Source: Streptomyces bungoensis
GTDB lineage: Bacteria; Actinomycetota; Actinomycetes; Streptomycetales; Streptomycetaceae
NCBI RefSeq assembly: GCF_001514215.1
Contig: NZ_KQ948865.1
Span: 124,001 to 188,000, forward strand
Length of the DNA: 64,000 nt
Direction of reading: 5' to 3'
Part shown: piece by piece, positions 17,340 through 26,980 of the stretch
How the letters are laid out: the number at the start of each line of letters is the position of its first letter
Position numbering within the stretch: the stretch's first letter is position 1
Notes under the pieces: generated by a model
The model's input: the letters and a program-made list of their open reading frames with translations, nothing else
Told to the model about the DNA's origin: nothing
Databases searched by the model: none
Position numbers and translations under genes: made by a program

Positions 17340-18047
17340 ATGACGATCGCGACGGACGACAGCCGTACCCACGGCTATGCGGATCTCCCCCGGCTGATGG
17401 GGATGATGACCGGTGACGAGAAGCACGGGCCGGCTGCCACCTCCACGCTCGACGTGCTCTGGGTCCTGTACGACCGGGTGCTGCGGGTGACGCCGGAGCG
17501 GACGCGGGACCCGGCCCGGGACCGGTTCCTGCTGAGCAAGGGGCACGGGCCGATGGCGTACTACGCGGTGCTGGCGGCGAAGGGCTTCGTGCCGGTCGGC
17601 TGGCTGCCGGGGTTCGGGTCGTACGACTCCCCGCTCGGGCACCATCCCGACCGGGTGCTGGTCCCGGGGGCGGAGATCGGCAGCGGATCGCTCGGGCACG
17701 GGCTGCCGATCGCCGTCGGCACCGCGCTGGGGCTGCGGGCGCAGGGGCTGCACGAGCCGGCCGTGTGGGTACTGACCGGGGACGCCGAGCTGGACGAGGG
17801 CAGCAACCACGAGGCGATCGCCTTCGCCGGGCCCGCGGGTCTGGAGCGGCTGCACACCGTGGTGGTCGACAACTCCTCCGCCCGCCATGCGCTGCCCGGC
17901 GGGATCGCCGCCCGCTTCGAGGCGGCGGGCTGGCACGCCGTGACCGTCGACGGCCGCGACCACGAGGCGCTGTACGCGGCGTTCACGGCCCCGCACCCGG
18001 GGCGTCCGCTCGTGGTCGTGGCTCGTGTCGAGCCGAAGAACGCCTGA
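17340..18047 (+). CDS. Transketolase, N-terminal (thiamine-diphosphate-binding) subunit
   Basis: 235 residues forming the PP domain of a split transketolase. FLLSKGHGPMAYYAVLA (substrate/ThDP histidine) and TGDAELDEGSNHEAIAFA (the G-D-G-like ThDP/Mg motif) are present, and GSGSLGHGLPIAVGTALG is the conserved second glycine region. It should act with the next gene's product as a heterotetramer moving two-carbon ketol units, or condensing a related ketoacid/aldehyde. At 235 residues it is shorter than the usual 270-280 of split N subunits. The gene is preceded by the SoxR-like promoter. Confidence 0.9.
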   Translation: MTIATDDSRTHGYADLPRLMGMMTGDEKHGPAATSTLDVLWVLYDRVLRVTPERTRDPARDRFLLSKGHGPMAYYAVLAAKGFVPVGWLPGFGSYDSPLGHHPDRVLVPGAEIGSGSLGHGLPIAVGTALGLRAQGLHEPAVWVLTGDAELDEGSNHEAIAFAGPAGLERLHTVVVDNSSARHALPGGIAARFEAAGWHAVTVDGRDHEALYAAFTAPHPGRPLVVVARVEPKNA

Positions 18048-18086
18048 CTTCCCCTCGCGCTCCGCGCAGAAAGGGCAGCATCTCCC

Positions 18087-19010
18087 ATGGACACCATGCG
18101 TGACCGTTTCGCCCCCGTCGTCTCCCGGCTGCTGGACGAGGACCCGAGGGTCGCGGTCGTCCTCGCCGAGATCGGCGCGGACGGCTTCCGCGAGGCCGGG
18201 CGCCGGCATCCCGACCGGGTGATCAACGTCGGCATCCGCGAGCAGCTCATGGTCGGGGCGGCGGCGGGGCTGGCCCTCACCGGCCTGCGGCCGGTCGTGC
18301 ACACCTTCGCCAGCTTCCTGGTGGAACGCCCCTTCGAGCAGGTCAAGCTGGACCTCGGGCACCAGAACGCCGGGGCGGTGCTGGTCAGCGCGGCCGCGTC
18401 CTTCGACTGGCCGGCCGGCGGCTACACCCACATGGCGCCCGGCGACGTGTCGCTGCTCGACACCCTGGACGGCTGGACCGTGCACGTGCCCGGGCATCCC
18501 GACGAGGCCGAGACCCTGCTGCGGCACGCGGTCGCCGCCGGGGACGAGAAAGTGTACGTACGGCTCTCCGTGCAGGCCAACCGGCGGGGCCGGGCCGTCG
18601 ACGGGGAGCGCGTCCGCACGGTGCGCGAGGGGCGCTCCGGCGTGGTCGTCGCGGTGGGCCCGGCGCTGGACGCGGTGCTCGACGCGACCGAGGGCCTGGA
18701 CCTGACCGTGCTGTACGCCACGACCGTACGCCCCTTCGACACGGCGGGGCTGCGCCGCGCCACCGAGGCGGCGGGCACCGACGTGGTCCTCGTCGAGCCG
18801 TACCTCGCGGGCACGTCGACGCGGGTCGTCTCCGACGCCCTGACCGACGTCCCGCACCGCGTCCTGGCCCTCGGCGTCACCCGCCCCGAACTGCGCCGCT
18901 ACGGCACGATCGAGGACCACGTCACGGCGCACGGCCTGGACGCGGGGTCCCTGCGGGCGCGGATCGGGGGCTTCCTGGGGAGGGAGGCGGCGGGGACGGC
19001 CCGGACCTGA
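18087..19010 (+). CDS. Transketolase, C-terminal (pyrimidine-binding) subunit
   Basis: 307 residues. The pyrimidine-binding domain contains RVINVGIREQLMVGAAAGLAL with the catalytic glutamate that activates ThDP. The C-terminal transketolase domain starts near residue 175 (GVVVAVGPALDAVLDATEG). The gap to the N subunit is 39 bp on the same strand, so the two form an operon. Separate subunits are common in bacterial DXP-synthase-like transketolases of secondary or specialised metabolism, so a role beyond the pentose-phosphate pathway is possible. The start ATG follows GAAAGGG. Confidence 0.9.
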   Translation: MDTMRDRFAPVVSRLLDEDPRVAVVLAEIGADGFREAGRRHPDRVINVGIREQLMVGAAAGLALTGLRPVVHTFASFLVERPFEQVKLDLGHQNAGAVLVSAAASFDWPAGGYTHMAPGDVSLLDTLDGWTVHVPGHPDEAETLLRHAVAAGDEKVYVRLSVQANRRGRAVDGERVRTVREGRSGVVVAVGPALDAVLDATEGLDLTVLYATTVRPFDTAGLRRATEAAGTDVVLVEPYLAGTSTRVVSDALTDVPHRVLALGVTRPELRRYGTIEDHVTAHGLDAGSLRARIGGFLGREAAGTART

Positions 19011-19062
19011 CCGCTCCGGACGGCGGGTCGCGCCACGCCGCCGGCCGCCCGCCGACGGTCGG

Positions 19063-19422
19063 TCAGCGGCCGCCGGGCAGACCCAGGTTCGGGTGGACGT
19101 CGAGGAGCCGGGGCGGGGCGGCCTGGCGCCAGGAGTCGGCGAGGATGTCGCGCAGTTCCTCCTCGCCGTCCAGGGCGCCGAGTCTCGCTCTCACCCAGGC
19201 GAACTGGGCCTCGTGGCCGGCGATCCAGAACTTGCCGGGCTCGGCCAGCACCAGTTCGTCGCGCTCCTCCTTCGGGCAGCGCACGGCGATGGACGTCTCG
19301 TCCTCAGGGAGCGTGGCGAACATCTTCCCCGCCACCCGGAACGTGGGCATGTTCCAGGCGGTCTTCTCCGTGGTGTCCGGCAGGGACAGGGCGATACGGC
19401 GTACGTCGTCTGCGTTCGGCAT
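19063..19422 (-). CDS. MmcQ/YjbR family protein
   Basis: A 119-residue protein of the YjbR/MmcQ family with a double-wing DNA-binding-like fold. Marks are VRRIALSLPDTTEKTAWNMP, FRVAGKMFATLPEDE and the C-terminal WRQAAPPRLL. Function is unknown for the family. The ATG at 19422 gives the usual N terminus (MPNADDVRRIAL). An ATG eight codons upstream is possible but adds nothing conserved. Confidence 0.87.
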   Translation of the reverse strand: MPNADDVRRIALSLPDTTEKTAWNMPTFRVAGKMFATLPEDETSIAVRCPKEERDELVLAEPGKFWIAGHEAQFAWVRARLGALDGEEELRDILADSWRQAAPPRLLDVHPNLGLPGGR

Positions 19423-19452
19423 GCCAGGCACCGTAGACCCTGCCACCGACAG

Positions 19453-19983
19453 TCACCCCGGGGGCGATCCCGGCCGCTTGTAGTAGAGGGTGGTGCCGCG
19501 CAGGACGCCGGAGGGGTCCGCCGCGTAGTCGGGGATGGTGCCGGCGCGGGTCCAGCCGGCGGTGCGGTAGAGGTGCTCGGCGGGGCTGCCGGTCTCGGTG
19601 TCGAGGTGGAGGAGGGTGATGCCGGCGGACGCGGCCGCCTCCTCGGCGGTGGCCAGCAGCCGGCGGCCGAGGCCCTGCCCGCGCGCGGAGCGGTGCACCA
19701 TCAGCTTGACGAGTTCCGCGCGGTGGCGGCTGTTGGGCTTGTCGGGCAGGTCCAGGCCGACCGTGCCGGTCACCCGGTCCGTGCCGTCCAGGGCCGCCCA
19801 CACCGCCAGCCGGCCCGCCGCCACCTGCTCGGCCCGCCGCCGCCACCAGGCGGCGGCCTCCGCCCGGTCGAGCGGCGCGAGGAAACCGACCGAGGCGCCC
19901 CCGGCCACGGTGTCGGCCAGCAGGTCCCCCAGCTCCCCGCTGCGCGTCCGCACCCGCTCCGCGTCCCAGCGCACCACGCTCAC
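19453..19983 (-). CDS. GNAT family N-acetyltransferase
   Basis: 176 residues of GNAT fold. The acetyl-CoA pyrophosphate-binding loop is HRSARGQGLGRRLLATAEE (R/Q-x-x-G-x-G/A), and the late strand-helix is YRTAGWTRAGTIPDY. The substrate is unknown. The GTG start overlaps the stop of the upstream XRE regulator by four bases (GTGA), so the two genes are translationally coupled and may form a regulator/enzyme pair for an antibiotic-like or metabolic amine. Confidence 0.88.
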   Translation of the reverse strand: MSVVRWDAERVRTRSGELGDLLADTVAGGASVGFLAPLDRAEAAAWWRRRAEQVAAGRLAVWAALDGTDRVTGTVGLDLPDKPNSRHRAELVKLMVHRSARGQGLGRRLLATAEEAAASAGITLLHLDTETGSPAEHLYRTAGWTRAGTIPDYAADPSGVLRGTTLYYKRPGSPPG

Positions 19984-20552
19984 GGCCGCACCACCGCCAG
20001 CACGTAGCGCGCCTCGCCGGTCCCGCGGCAGCGGAACCTCGTCGGGCCGAAGACGCGCATCCGCAGGCAGTCGCCGGCGTCGAGACGGTGCTCCGCCGGC
20101 CCGGCCGTCACCTCCAGCGCGCCGGCCAGGACCCACAGGTGCTGTTCCAGGCCGGGCACGGGCGGACGGTCGTACGCGAGGTCGGCGCCCGGGGTGAGCC
20201 TGCCCTCGACCAGTTCGCCGCGCAGGCCCGCGTGCGGCGGGGAGACGGAACGCCGGACGAACCCGGAGGCGCGGTCCTGCCACACCTGCTGCTCGGCGGC
20301 CCGGACCAGCGCGGCGGGCTCCGCCTCGACCTCGCTGAGCAGCTGGGACATGGTGCGTCCGTAGACGTGGCACAAGCGGTTCAGGACGGCCGCGGTGGCG
20401 CTGGTCTCGGCGCGCTCGGCCCGGGACAGGGTGGACCGGCTGACGCCGCTGCGCCCTGCCAGCTCGTCCAGCGACCAGCCGGCCCGGGCCCGCAGCTCGG
20501 CGAGCCGGGCGCCGATGCGGGTGTCGACGGGGTCGTACGCGTCGTCTCTCAT
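19980..20552 (-). CDS. XRE-cupin transcriptional regulator
   Basis: 190 residues. The N-terminal Cro/CI helix-turn-helix (about 15-70; LAELRARAGWSLDELAGRSG, then VSRSTLSRAERAETSATAAV) is joined to a C-terminal cupin sensor domain (about 115-188; EQHLWVLAGALEVTAGPAEH, LDAGDCLRMRV). Proteins of this layout repress or activate neighbouring metabolic genes in response to a small ligand bound by the cupin. Coupling to the GNAT gene suggests that gene as the target. Confidence 0.9.
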   Translation of the reverse strand: MRDDAYDPVDTRIGARLAELRARAGWSLDELAGRSGVSRSTLSRAERAETSATAAVLNRLCHVYGRTMSQLLSEVEAEPAALVRAAEQQVWQDRASGFVRRSVSPPHAGLRGELVEGRLTPGADLAYDRPPVPGLEQHLWVLAGALEVTAGPAEHRLDAGDCLRMRVFGPTRFRCRGTGEARYVLAVVRP

Positions 20553-20598
20553 ATGCGGGACGGTATCCCCGCTGTGAGACGGGCCGGTTACGGGAACC

Positions 20599-21501
20599 TC
20601 ACGCCCGCGCCGCTCCCGTCAGGGCCTCCAGCACCGGCCGGATCAGCGGGTGCCCCTCGGCCCCGCGCCGTACGGCCGCGAAGACCCGGCGGGTCGGGGC
20701 GACGCCGTCGACGGGGCGCACGACCACGCCCGTGAGGTCCATGCCGCGCAGGGCCGAGCGCGGTACGAGGGCCACGCCGGCGTCGGCCGAGGCGAGCGCG
20801 ACCACCGCCCGGAAGTCGTCGGAGGAGTGCTCGAAGCGAGGCTGGAACCCGGCGTTCTCGCAGGCCAGGACGACCACGTCGTGGCAGGGGTTGCCGGGGT
20901 ACGGGCTGATCCACGGGTCCTTGGCCAGCTCGGCCAGGGGCACCTCGGGGGCGTCGGCGAGGCGGTGGCCGACGGGGACGACCGCGTCGAAGGGCTCGGC
21001 GTACAGCGGGACGTGGCTGAGCCGGGGGTCGTCCGCGCTCGGCGCGCCCCTGTACTCGACCGCCACCGCCACGTCCACCTGCCGGTCCAGGACCATCGGC
21101 AGGCTGGCGTCGCCCTCGGCGTCCTGGACGCGGATGCGGATGCCGGGCGCGGAGTCGGCGAGCCGGGCCACCGCCGGCGCCACGACCTGCGCGATGCCGG
21201 TCGCGAACGCGGCCACGGTGACCGTGCCCGCCTCCCCCGAGCCGTAGGCGGCCAGCTCCGCCGCGGCGCGCTCCAGCTGGGCGAGGACCGCGTGGGTGTG
21301 GCTGAGCAGGATCTCGCCGGCCGGGGTGAGCCGTACGCCCTTGGCACCGCGCTCGACCAGGCGGTGGCCGGTCTCCTGCTCCAGGGCCGTCAGCTGCTGG
21401 GAGACGGCGGAGGGGGTGAGGTAGAGCGCGGCGGCCGCCGCCGTGACCGTGCGGTGGTCGGCCACCGCACGGAGGATGTGGAGCCGCCGTGCCTCGATCA
21501 T
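20599..21501 (-). CDS. LysR family regulator (ArgP/IciA-like layout)
   Basis: 300 residues. The winged helix-turn-helix covers residues 1-60 (LHILRAVADHRTVTAAAAAL, YLTPSAVSQQLTALEQETGH) and the periplasmic-binding-like effector domain about 90-295. It follows kbl on the same strand but has its own promoter overlapping the kbl stop. The predicted transcript starts at the ATG, so it would be leaderless. Targets are unknown; the tdh-kbl pair upstream is a reasonable guess. Confidence 0.9.
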   Translation of the reverse strand: MIEARRLHILRAVADHRTVTAAAAALYLTPSAVSQQLTALEQETGHRLVERGAKGVRLTPAGEILLSHTHAVLAQLERAAAELAAYGSGEAGTVTVAAFATGIAQVVAPAVARLADSAPGIRIRVQDAEGDASLPMVLDRQVDVAVAVEYRGAPSADDPRLSHVPLYAEPFDAVVPVGHRLADAPEVPLAELAKDPWISPYPGNPCHDVVVLACENAGFQPRFEHSSDDFRAVVALASADAGVALVPRSALRGMDLTGVVVRPVDGVAPTRRVFAAVRRGAEGHPLIRPVLEALTGAARA

Positions 21502-21508
21502 GGGGTCA

Positions 21509-21532
21509 ATTATCGCAAGGCGTCCGGGCTGG

Positions 21533-21536
<4 letters not shown>
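21509..21536 (-). promoter_or_regulatory. Promoter of the LysR gene, leaderless
   Basis: On the minus strand, CTGACC and GATAAT hexamers lie 16 bp apart. GATAAT ends 7 bases before the ATG at 21501, placing the transcription start at the initiation codon. The -35 element overlaps the kbl stop codon. Confidence 0.5.
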
Positions 21537-22726
<1,190 letters not shown>

Positions 22727-22762
22727 GGGGGTGCTCCTGGAGGTGCTGGCGGAGGAGGGAGG

Positions 22763-23791
22763 TTACGCGGTCCAGTCGAGGATGATCTTGCCGCCGGTGC
22801 CGCTCGCGGCGTCGGCGAAGGCCGCCTCGAAGTCGCGGTAGCCGTAGCGGCCGGTGATCACGGGGGCGAGGTCCAGGCCGCCCTCCAGCAGCACCGACAT
22901 CGCGTACCAGGTCTCGAACATCTCGCGGCCGTAGATGCCCTTGATGGTGATCATCGAGGTGACGACGCGGGCCCAGTCGACCGGGAACTCCTCGGCGGGC
23001 AGGCCGAGCATGGCGATGCGGCCGCCGTGCGTCATGTTGGCGATCATGTCCCGCATGGCCTCGGGGCGGCCGGACATCTCCAGGCCGATGTCGAAGCCCT
23101 CGCGCAGGCCCAGCTCCCGCTGCCCGTCCGCGATGGTGTTCTCGGCGACGTTCAGGGCGAGGGTCACGCCGATCTTGCGGGCCAGTTGCAGGCGCTCCTC
23201 GCTGACGTCGGTGACGACGACGCTGCGGGCGCCCGCGTGCCGGGCCACGGCGGCGGCCATCAGGCCGATCGGGCCGGCGCCGGTGATCAGCACGTCCTCG
23301 CCGACCAGCGGGAACGACAGCGCGGTGTGCACGGCGTTGCCGAACGGGTCGAAGATCGCGGCGACGTCGAGGTCGACGGGGACGCGGTGCACCCAGACGT
23401 TGGACGCGGGCAGCGCGACGTACTCGGCGAACGCGCCGTCCCGGCCGACGCCGAGCCCGACGGTGGCCCGGCACAGGTGGCGGCGGCCGGCCAGGCAGTT
23501 GCGGCACTTGCCGCACACCAGGTGGCCCTCGCCGCTGACCCGGTCGCCGACCCGGATGTCGCTGACGTCGCGGCCGGTCTCGACGACCTGCCCGACGAAC
23601 TCGTGCCCGAGCACGAGCGGAGTGCGGATCGCCTGCTGCGCCCAGCCGTCCCAGGCCCGGATGTGCAGGTCGGTGCCGCAGATACCGGTCCGCATCACCT
23701 TGATCAGCACGTCACCGGGACCGATGACGGGCTCCGGGACGTCCGCGAGCCAGAGCCCGGGCTCCGCCTTCTCCTTGACCAGCGCCTTCAC
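22763..23791 (-). CDS. tdh: L-threonine 3-dehydrogenase
   Basis: A 342-residue zinc-dependent MDR dehydrogenase that oxidises threonine to 2-amino-3-ketobutyrate with NAD+, feeding Kbl. Catalytic zinc ligands are in GICGTDLHI and LGHEFVGQV; the structural zinc site is CGKCRNCLAGRRHLC; the Rossmann loop is ITGAGPIGLMAAAVARHAGA. The GTG at 23791 gives VKALVKEKAEPGLWL, the standard N terminus. The 225-bp gap upstream toward the LysR gene carries an AT-richer patch that may be its promoter. Confidence 0.96.
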   Translation of the reverse strand: MKALVKEKAEPGLWLADVPEPVIGPGDVLIKVMRTGICGTDLHIRAWDGWAQQAIRTPLVLGHEFVGQVVETGRDVSDIRVGDRVSGEGHLVCGKCRNCLAGRRHLCRATVGLGVGRDGAFAEYVALPASNVWVHRVPVDLDVAAIFDPFGNAVHTALSFPLVGEDVLITGAGPIGLMAAAVARHAGARSVVVTDVSEERLQLARKIGVTLALNVAENTIADGQRELGLREGFDIGLEMSGRPEAMRDMIANMTHGGRIAMLGLPAEEFPVDWARVVTSMITIKGIYGREMFETWYAMSVLLEGGLDLAPVITGRYGYRDFEAAFADAASGTGGKIILDWTA

Positions 23792-24016
23792 GCGTGCGGC
23801 TCCTGTGGGTGAGGTCCCGGCCGCGGGCACGCCGAAGCGGCCCGCACCGGGTCCGAGGGGTGGAATCACCCCGCAATCTGCCGTACGCGCGCGCCGGGGT
23901 CCATCGAGCTTTTCTTAACCGCCGCCTCAGCTTTCCTTCATACCCCCTCCGAAACGGTTCCGAGGCGGGAGACCTGGTCGTTCGTCCCGCCGGGAGGCAC
24001 GGGCGCGCGGTGCGGG

Positions 24017-24946
24017 TCAGCGCGACGGGGCGTGCGGGTCGCCGGCGGGCAGCCAGGCGCCCGGGGCCCGGATGCCGAGGTCGCCGGCGCCTTCGCAGAG
24101 CGCCTCGGCGGTGGCCAGCACCGCGCCGCGGTCCTCGCCCGCGCGCTGGACCAGGGACCAGGTCCAGTACACCTCGGGCGTGACGACCTCGCGGCGCACC
24201 AGGTCGGGCGGGAGCTGAGTGGTCTGTCCCTTGGGCGAGTTGAGGACCGGACGGCGGCCGCGGCGGACGTGGTCGAAGAAGGCGGGGCCGGTGACGCCGC
24301 CGTCGGAGATCCGCACGGGGCGGGCACCGGTGGCCTGTGCCAGCTCCTCGGCGTAGCCGTTCCAGGAGGACCAGGAGGTGGTGTCGTCGTCGACGAGGAC
24401 GTCGACGTCCCGGGCCGCGACGTCGCCGGTGCCCGGGCCCTTCGCCACGGCGTACAGCCGGTCGGCGCCGATGAGCCGGGCCCGCAGCCCGAGCCGTTCG
24501 AGGTCCTCGGCCCGGACCCAGCACACGGCGAGGTCCAGGCTGCCGTCGGCGACCCGGGCGGCCTGGGTGTGGGAGGGCGCCACCCAGGCGTCGACGTGCA
24601 ACTGGGCCACCGCGGCCGTACGCGCCGTCATGTCCGGGGGGAGCCAGTTGACGTAGCCGAGCCGCACCGGCTGCGAGCCCGACAGCCGGCGGGCACGGCC
24701 CTTCAGGTCCTCGGCCCGTTCCAGCAGCGCGCGGGTGTGCGGGAGGAGGGCGGCGCCGGCCGGGGTGAGGGAGACCGAGCGGCGGTCCCGGTCGAACAGC
24801 CGGACGCCCAGGTCCCGTTCCAGCGCCTTGATCTGCTGGGAGAGCGAGGGGCCCGCGATGAGCAGCCGCTCGGCGGCCCGTCCGAAGTTCAGCTCCTCGG
24901 CGACCGCGACGAAGTACCGCAGCTGGCGCAGCTCCACGCGCGCCAT
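24017..24946 (-). CDS. LysR family regulator
   Basis: 309 residues. The DNA-binding domain (LRQLRYFVAVAEELNFGRAA, LSQQIKALERDLGVRLFDRD) is of the BenM/CatM-like type that begins with R-x-L-R-Y-F. The effector domain extends from about residue 90. It is divergent from the muconolactone-isomerase-like gene at 25068, with an inverted repeat in the gap, the usual arrangement for a LysR protein and its target. The ligand is unknown; an aromatic-pathway intermediate would fit the neighbour. Confidence 0.9.
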   Translation of the reverse strand: MARVELRQLRYFVAVAEELNFGRAAERLLIAGPSLSQQIKALERDLGVRLFDRDRRSVSLTPAGAALLPHTRALLERAEDLKGRARRLSGSQPVRLGYVNWLPPDMTARTAAVAQLHVDAWVAPSHTQAARVADGSLDLAVCWVRAEDLERLGLRARLIGADRLYAVAKGPGTGDVAARDVDVLVDDDTTSWSSWNGYAEELAQATGARPVRISDGGVTGPAFFDHVRRGRRPVLNSPKGQTTQLPPDLVRREVVTPEVYWTWSLVQRAGEDRGAVLATAEALCEGAGDLGIRAPGAWLPAGDPHAPSR

Positions 24947-24956
24947 GCTACGCGCG

Positions 24957-24977
24957 CTGAGAGGCTGCGCCTATCAG
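24957..24977. promoter_or_regulatory. LysR-type operator between divergent genes
   Basis: CTGAGAGGC-TGC-GCCTATCAG is a 21-bp inverted repeat with one mismatched pair, 11 bp upstream of the LysR start codon in the divergent gap. Its place and size fit a LysR recognition site controlling both directions. Confidence 0.55.
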
Positions 24978-25067
24978 CAGCGAGGATGCCGGTCGTGGCA
25001 CCGGCGCCGGTCACGGGCGCAGGCTGAGGGCGGAAGCGGACCACACGGGCAGCAGCGGAGAGAGATC

Positions 25068-25364
25068 ATGCGGGAGTTCCTGGTCGAGATCACCACCACC
25101 GTCCCCGAGGGCACGAGCCAGGAGGAGGTCGACCGGCGCCGGGCCGCCGAGGCCGTCCGCGCCAAGGAGCTGGCCGCCGCCGGCAACCTGGCGCGACTGT
25201 GGCGTCCCGTGGGTGAGGTGCGCAGCATCGGGGTGTGGCGGGCCGCCGACGAGGCGGAGCTCCACGAGAAGGTGCTCGGCACGCTGCCGCTGCGCCCGTG
25301 GATGACCCTCACCGTGACCCCGCTCGAGTCCCACCCCAACGACCCGGGCGCGGCCCGCGCGTGA
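25068..25364 (+). CDS. Muconolactone delta-isomerase-like protein
   Basis: A 98-residue ferredoxin-like-fold protein. MREFLVEITTTVPEGTSQEE opens it and LPLRPWMTLTVTPLESHPND closes it, as in CatC. Muconolactone isomerase converts muconolactone to 3-oxoadipate enol-lactone in catechol degradation, but no other catechol genes are present, so the real substrate may differ. The ATG at 25068 follows GCGGAGAGAG. It is divergent from a LysR gene, its likely regulator. Confidence 0.85.
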   Translation: MREFLVEITTTVPEGTSQEEVDRRRAAEAVRAKELAAAGNLARLWRPVGEVRSIGVWRAADEAELHEKVLGTLPLRPWMTLTVTPLESHPNDPGAARA

Positions 25365-25385
25365 GTACCGGGGGCGGCACCCCCG

Positions 25386-25964
25386 TCACAGCGGCGGGAG
25401 CCCGTGGGGATCGTGTCCCTCCAGTCGCGCGACCAGTTCCGCCGCCGCCGACTTGATGGTCTCCAGGCCCGGTCTCCCCCAGGGCCGCGGCCGCACGTCG
25501 GCGACGCACACCGTGCCCAGCACCGTCCCCGTGCTGTCGATGAGCGGCGCGCCCAGGTAGGAGCGCATGCCGAACTCGTCGACGGCCGCGTTGCCCGCGA
25601 ACCGCGGGTAATCGCTGACGTCCTCCAGGGCCAGCGCCCTGCGCCGGACGACCACGTGCGGACAGAACCCGTGGTCGCGCGGCAGGACGCGGCCGACCTG
25701 CGGCCGGCTGCCGTCCTCCCGGAGGACCGGGGCGGTCACCGGGGTGCACAGGCCGGCGAAGAACTGGTGGTCCGCGCCGAGGAAGTTGACCATGGCGTAC
25801 GGAGCGCCGGTGACCCGGGCGAGGTGCCCGGCGAAGGCGTCGAGGGCCGGTTCGGGCCGCTGTCCGAGGCCGAGGAGGCGCAGCCGGGAGACGCGTACGG
25901 GGGCCTCCGTGTCCTCGGGGGTGAGCAGCAGCCCCCGGACGGGACGCGGTGGCTCGTAGGTCAT
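25386..25964 (-). CDS. GAF domain sensor protein
   Basis: 192 residues with one GAF domain (about 38-180). HLARVTGAPYAMVNFLGADH and FCPHVVVRRRALALEDVSDY are followed by FGMRSYLGAPLIDSTGTVLG and TVCVADVRPRPW. No output domain is present. It lies 61 bp downstream of cvnD on the same strand and may be part of the conservon operon, giving it a ligand- or redox-sensing accessory. In many conservons a P450 gene occupies this place. Confidence 0.85.
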   Translation of the reverse strand: MTYEPPRPVRGLLLTPEDTEAPVRVSRLRLLGLGQRPEPALDAFAGHLARVTGAPYAMVNFLGADHQFFAGLCTPVTAPVLREDGSRPQVGRVLPRDHGFCPHVVVRRRALALEDVSDYPRFAGNAAVDEFGMRSYLGAPLIDSTGTVLGTVCVADVRPRPWGRPGLETIKSAAAELVARLEGHDPHGLPPL

Positions 25965-26025
25965 GGCCGGACTCCGGCGGGGTGGTGGTGCGTCATGGGG
26001 TGGCTCCGTGGGCGGTGGGGCGGGA

Positions 26026-26625
26026 TCACCTGGGGGCGCCGTGGCGCGGCGCGGGTACCGGGGCGTGGGCGATGAGGTGGCGTACGAGGGTGAGCAGGGT
26101 CTGCACCCCGGAGCTGGAGATCCGGGCGTCGCAGCGGATCACCGGGATCCGGGGGTCGAGGTCGAGGGCGGTGCGCACCTCCTCGGGGTCGTAGCGGTAG
26201 GCGCCGTCGAACTCGTTGACGGCGATGATGAAGGCGAGGCCGCGTTCCTCGAAGAAGTCCACGGCCGCGAAGCACTCCTCGAGGCGGCGGGTGTCGGTGA
26301 GGATGACCGCGCCGAGCGCCCCTTCCGACAGCTCGTCCCACATGAACCAGAACCGCTCCTGCCCGGGCGTGCCGAACAGGTACAGGACGTGCCGCGGATC
26401 GAGGGTGATCCGGCCGAAGTCCATGGCGACCGTCGTCTCGACCTTGTTCTCGATGCCGTCGAGGTTGTCCGTGGCGGCGCTGACCGTGGTGAGCAGCTCC
26501 TCCGTGCTGAGCGGGGCGATCTCGCTGACCGCTCCCACGAAGGTCGTCTTGCCGACCCCGAACCCGCCCGCCACCAGGATCTTCAGCGCGGTGGGGAACG
26601 GGTCAGAGCTGTCGTCGTAGTCCAT
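26026..26625 (-). CDS. cvnD: Conservon GTP-binding protein CvnD
   Basis: A 199-residue Ras-like GTPase of the conservon family (MglA/CvnD). G1 is VAGGFGVGKTTFVGAVSEI, G3 is FGTPGQERFWFMWDEL, and G4 is the NEFDGA segment (NKxD-like). CvnA-D form a membrane-associated complex, compared with eukaryotic GPCR signalling, that controls development and antibiotic production in Streptomyces. The start overlaps the cvnC 3' end by 23 bp, as in other conservons. Confidence 0.95.
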   Translation of the reverse strand: MDYDDSSDPFPTALKILVAGGFGVGKTTFVGAVSEIAPLSTEELLTTVSAATDNLDGIENKVETTVAMDFGRITLDPRHVLYLFGTPGQERFWFMWDELSEGALGAVILTDTRRLEECFAAVDFFEERGLAFIIAVNEFDGAYRYDPEEVRTALDLDPRIPVIRCDARISSSGVQTLLTLVRHLIAHAPVPAPRHGAPR

Positions 26626-26980
26626 CGAGCACTGCCTCCAGCAGAGACCGGTCAGTGGGGTTGTGGTGGAAGGCGGGGGGCTTGGTGGTCAGCGCCCCGC
26701 AGTCGACGAGGTCCGAGAGCAGCACTTTGGTCACCACCGCGGGCAGTCTCAGCTGGGCGGCGACCTCGGCCACCGAGACCGGCGCACGGCACAGGTCGAG
26801 CGCCTGGGCGTGCTCGGGGCCGAGGTAGCCGAGCGGGGTGACGCCGGTGGCCATCACCTGCGAGATCAGGTCGAGGGCGATGCTCGGCTCGGTGCGGCCG
26901 TTGCTGACCGTGAAGGGGCGCACCAGCCGCCCGGCCGCGTCGTCGAGCCAGGGCCCGTCGCCGGCTGCGGTCACCCTCAA
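26603..26980 (-). CDS. cvnC: Conservon protein CvnC (DUF742)
   Basis: A 125-residue DUF742 protein with a winged-helix-like fold. Marks are RLVRPFTVSNGRTEP, GPEHAQALDLCRAPVSVAEV, LRLPAVVTKVLLSDLVDCGA and the C-terminal DRSLLEAVLDGL. It binds CvnD-type partners in the conservon complex. Its ATG overlaps the cvnB stop (ATGA), so the genes are translationally coupled. Confidence 0.94.
   Translation of the reverse strand: MRVTAAGDGPWLDDAAGRLVRPFTVSNGRTEPSIALDLISQVMATGVTPLGYLGPEHAQALDLCRAPVSVAEVAAQLRLPAVVTKVLLSDLVDCGALTTKPPAFHHNPTDRSLLEAVLDGLRRQL

Noticed and set aside
23905..23960. A tiny open frame (Met-Lys-Glu-Ser) behind a GGAGGGGG site upstream of tdh, resembling a leader peptide
   Set aside because: Four codons are too few for a regulatory leader, and no alternative hairpins around it were found.
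25068..25364. Assigning a catechol-degradation operon from the CatC-like gene
   Set aside because: No catechol dioxygenase, muconate cycloisomerase or oxoadipate genes are present in the window.
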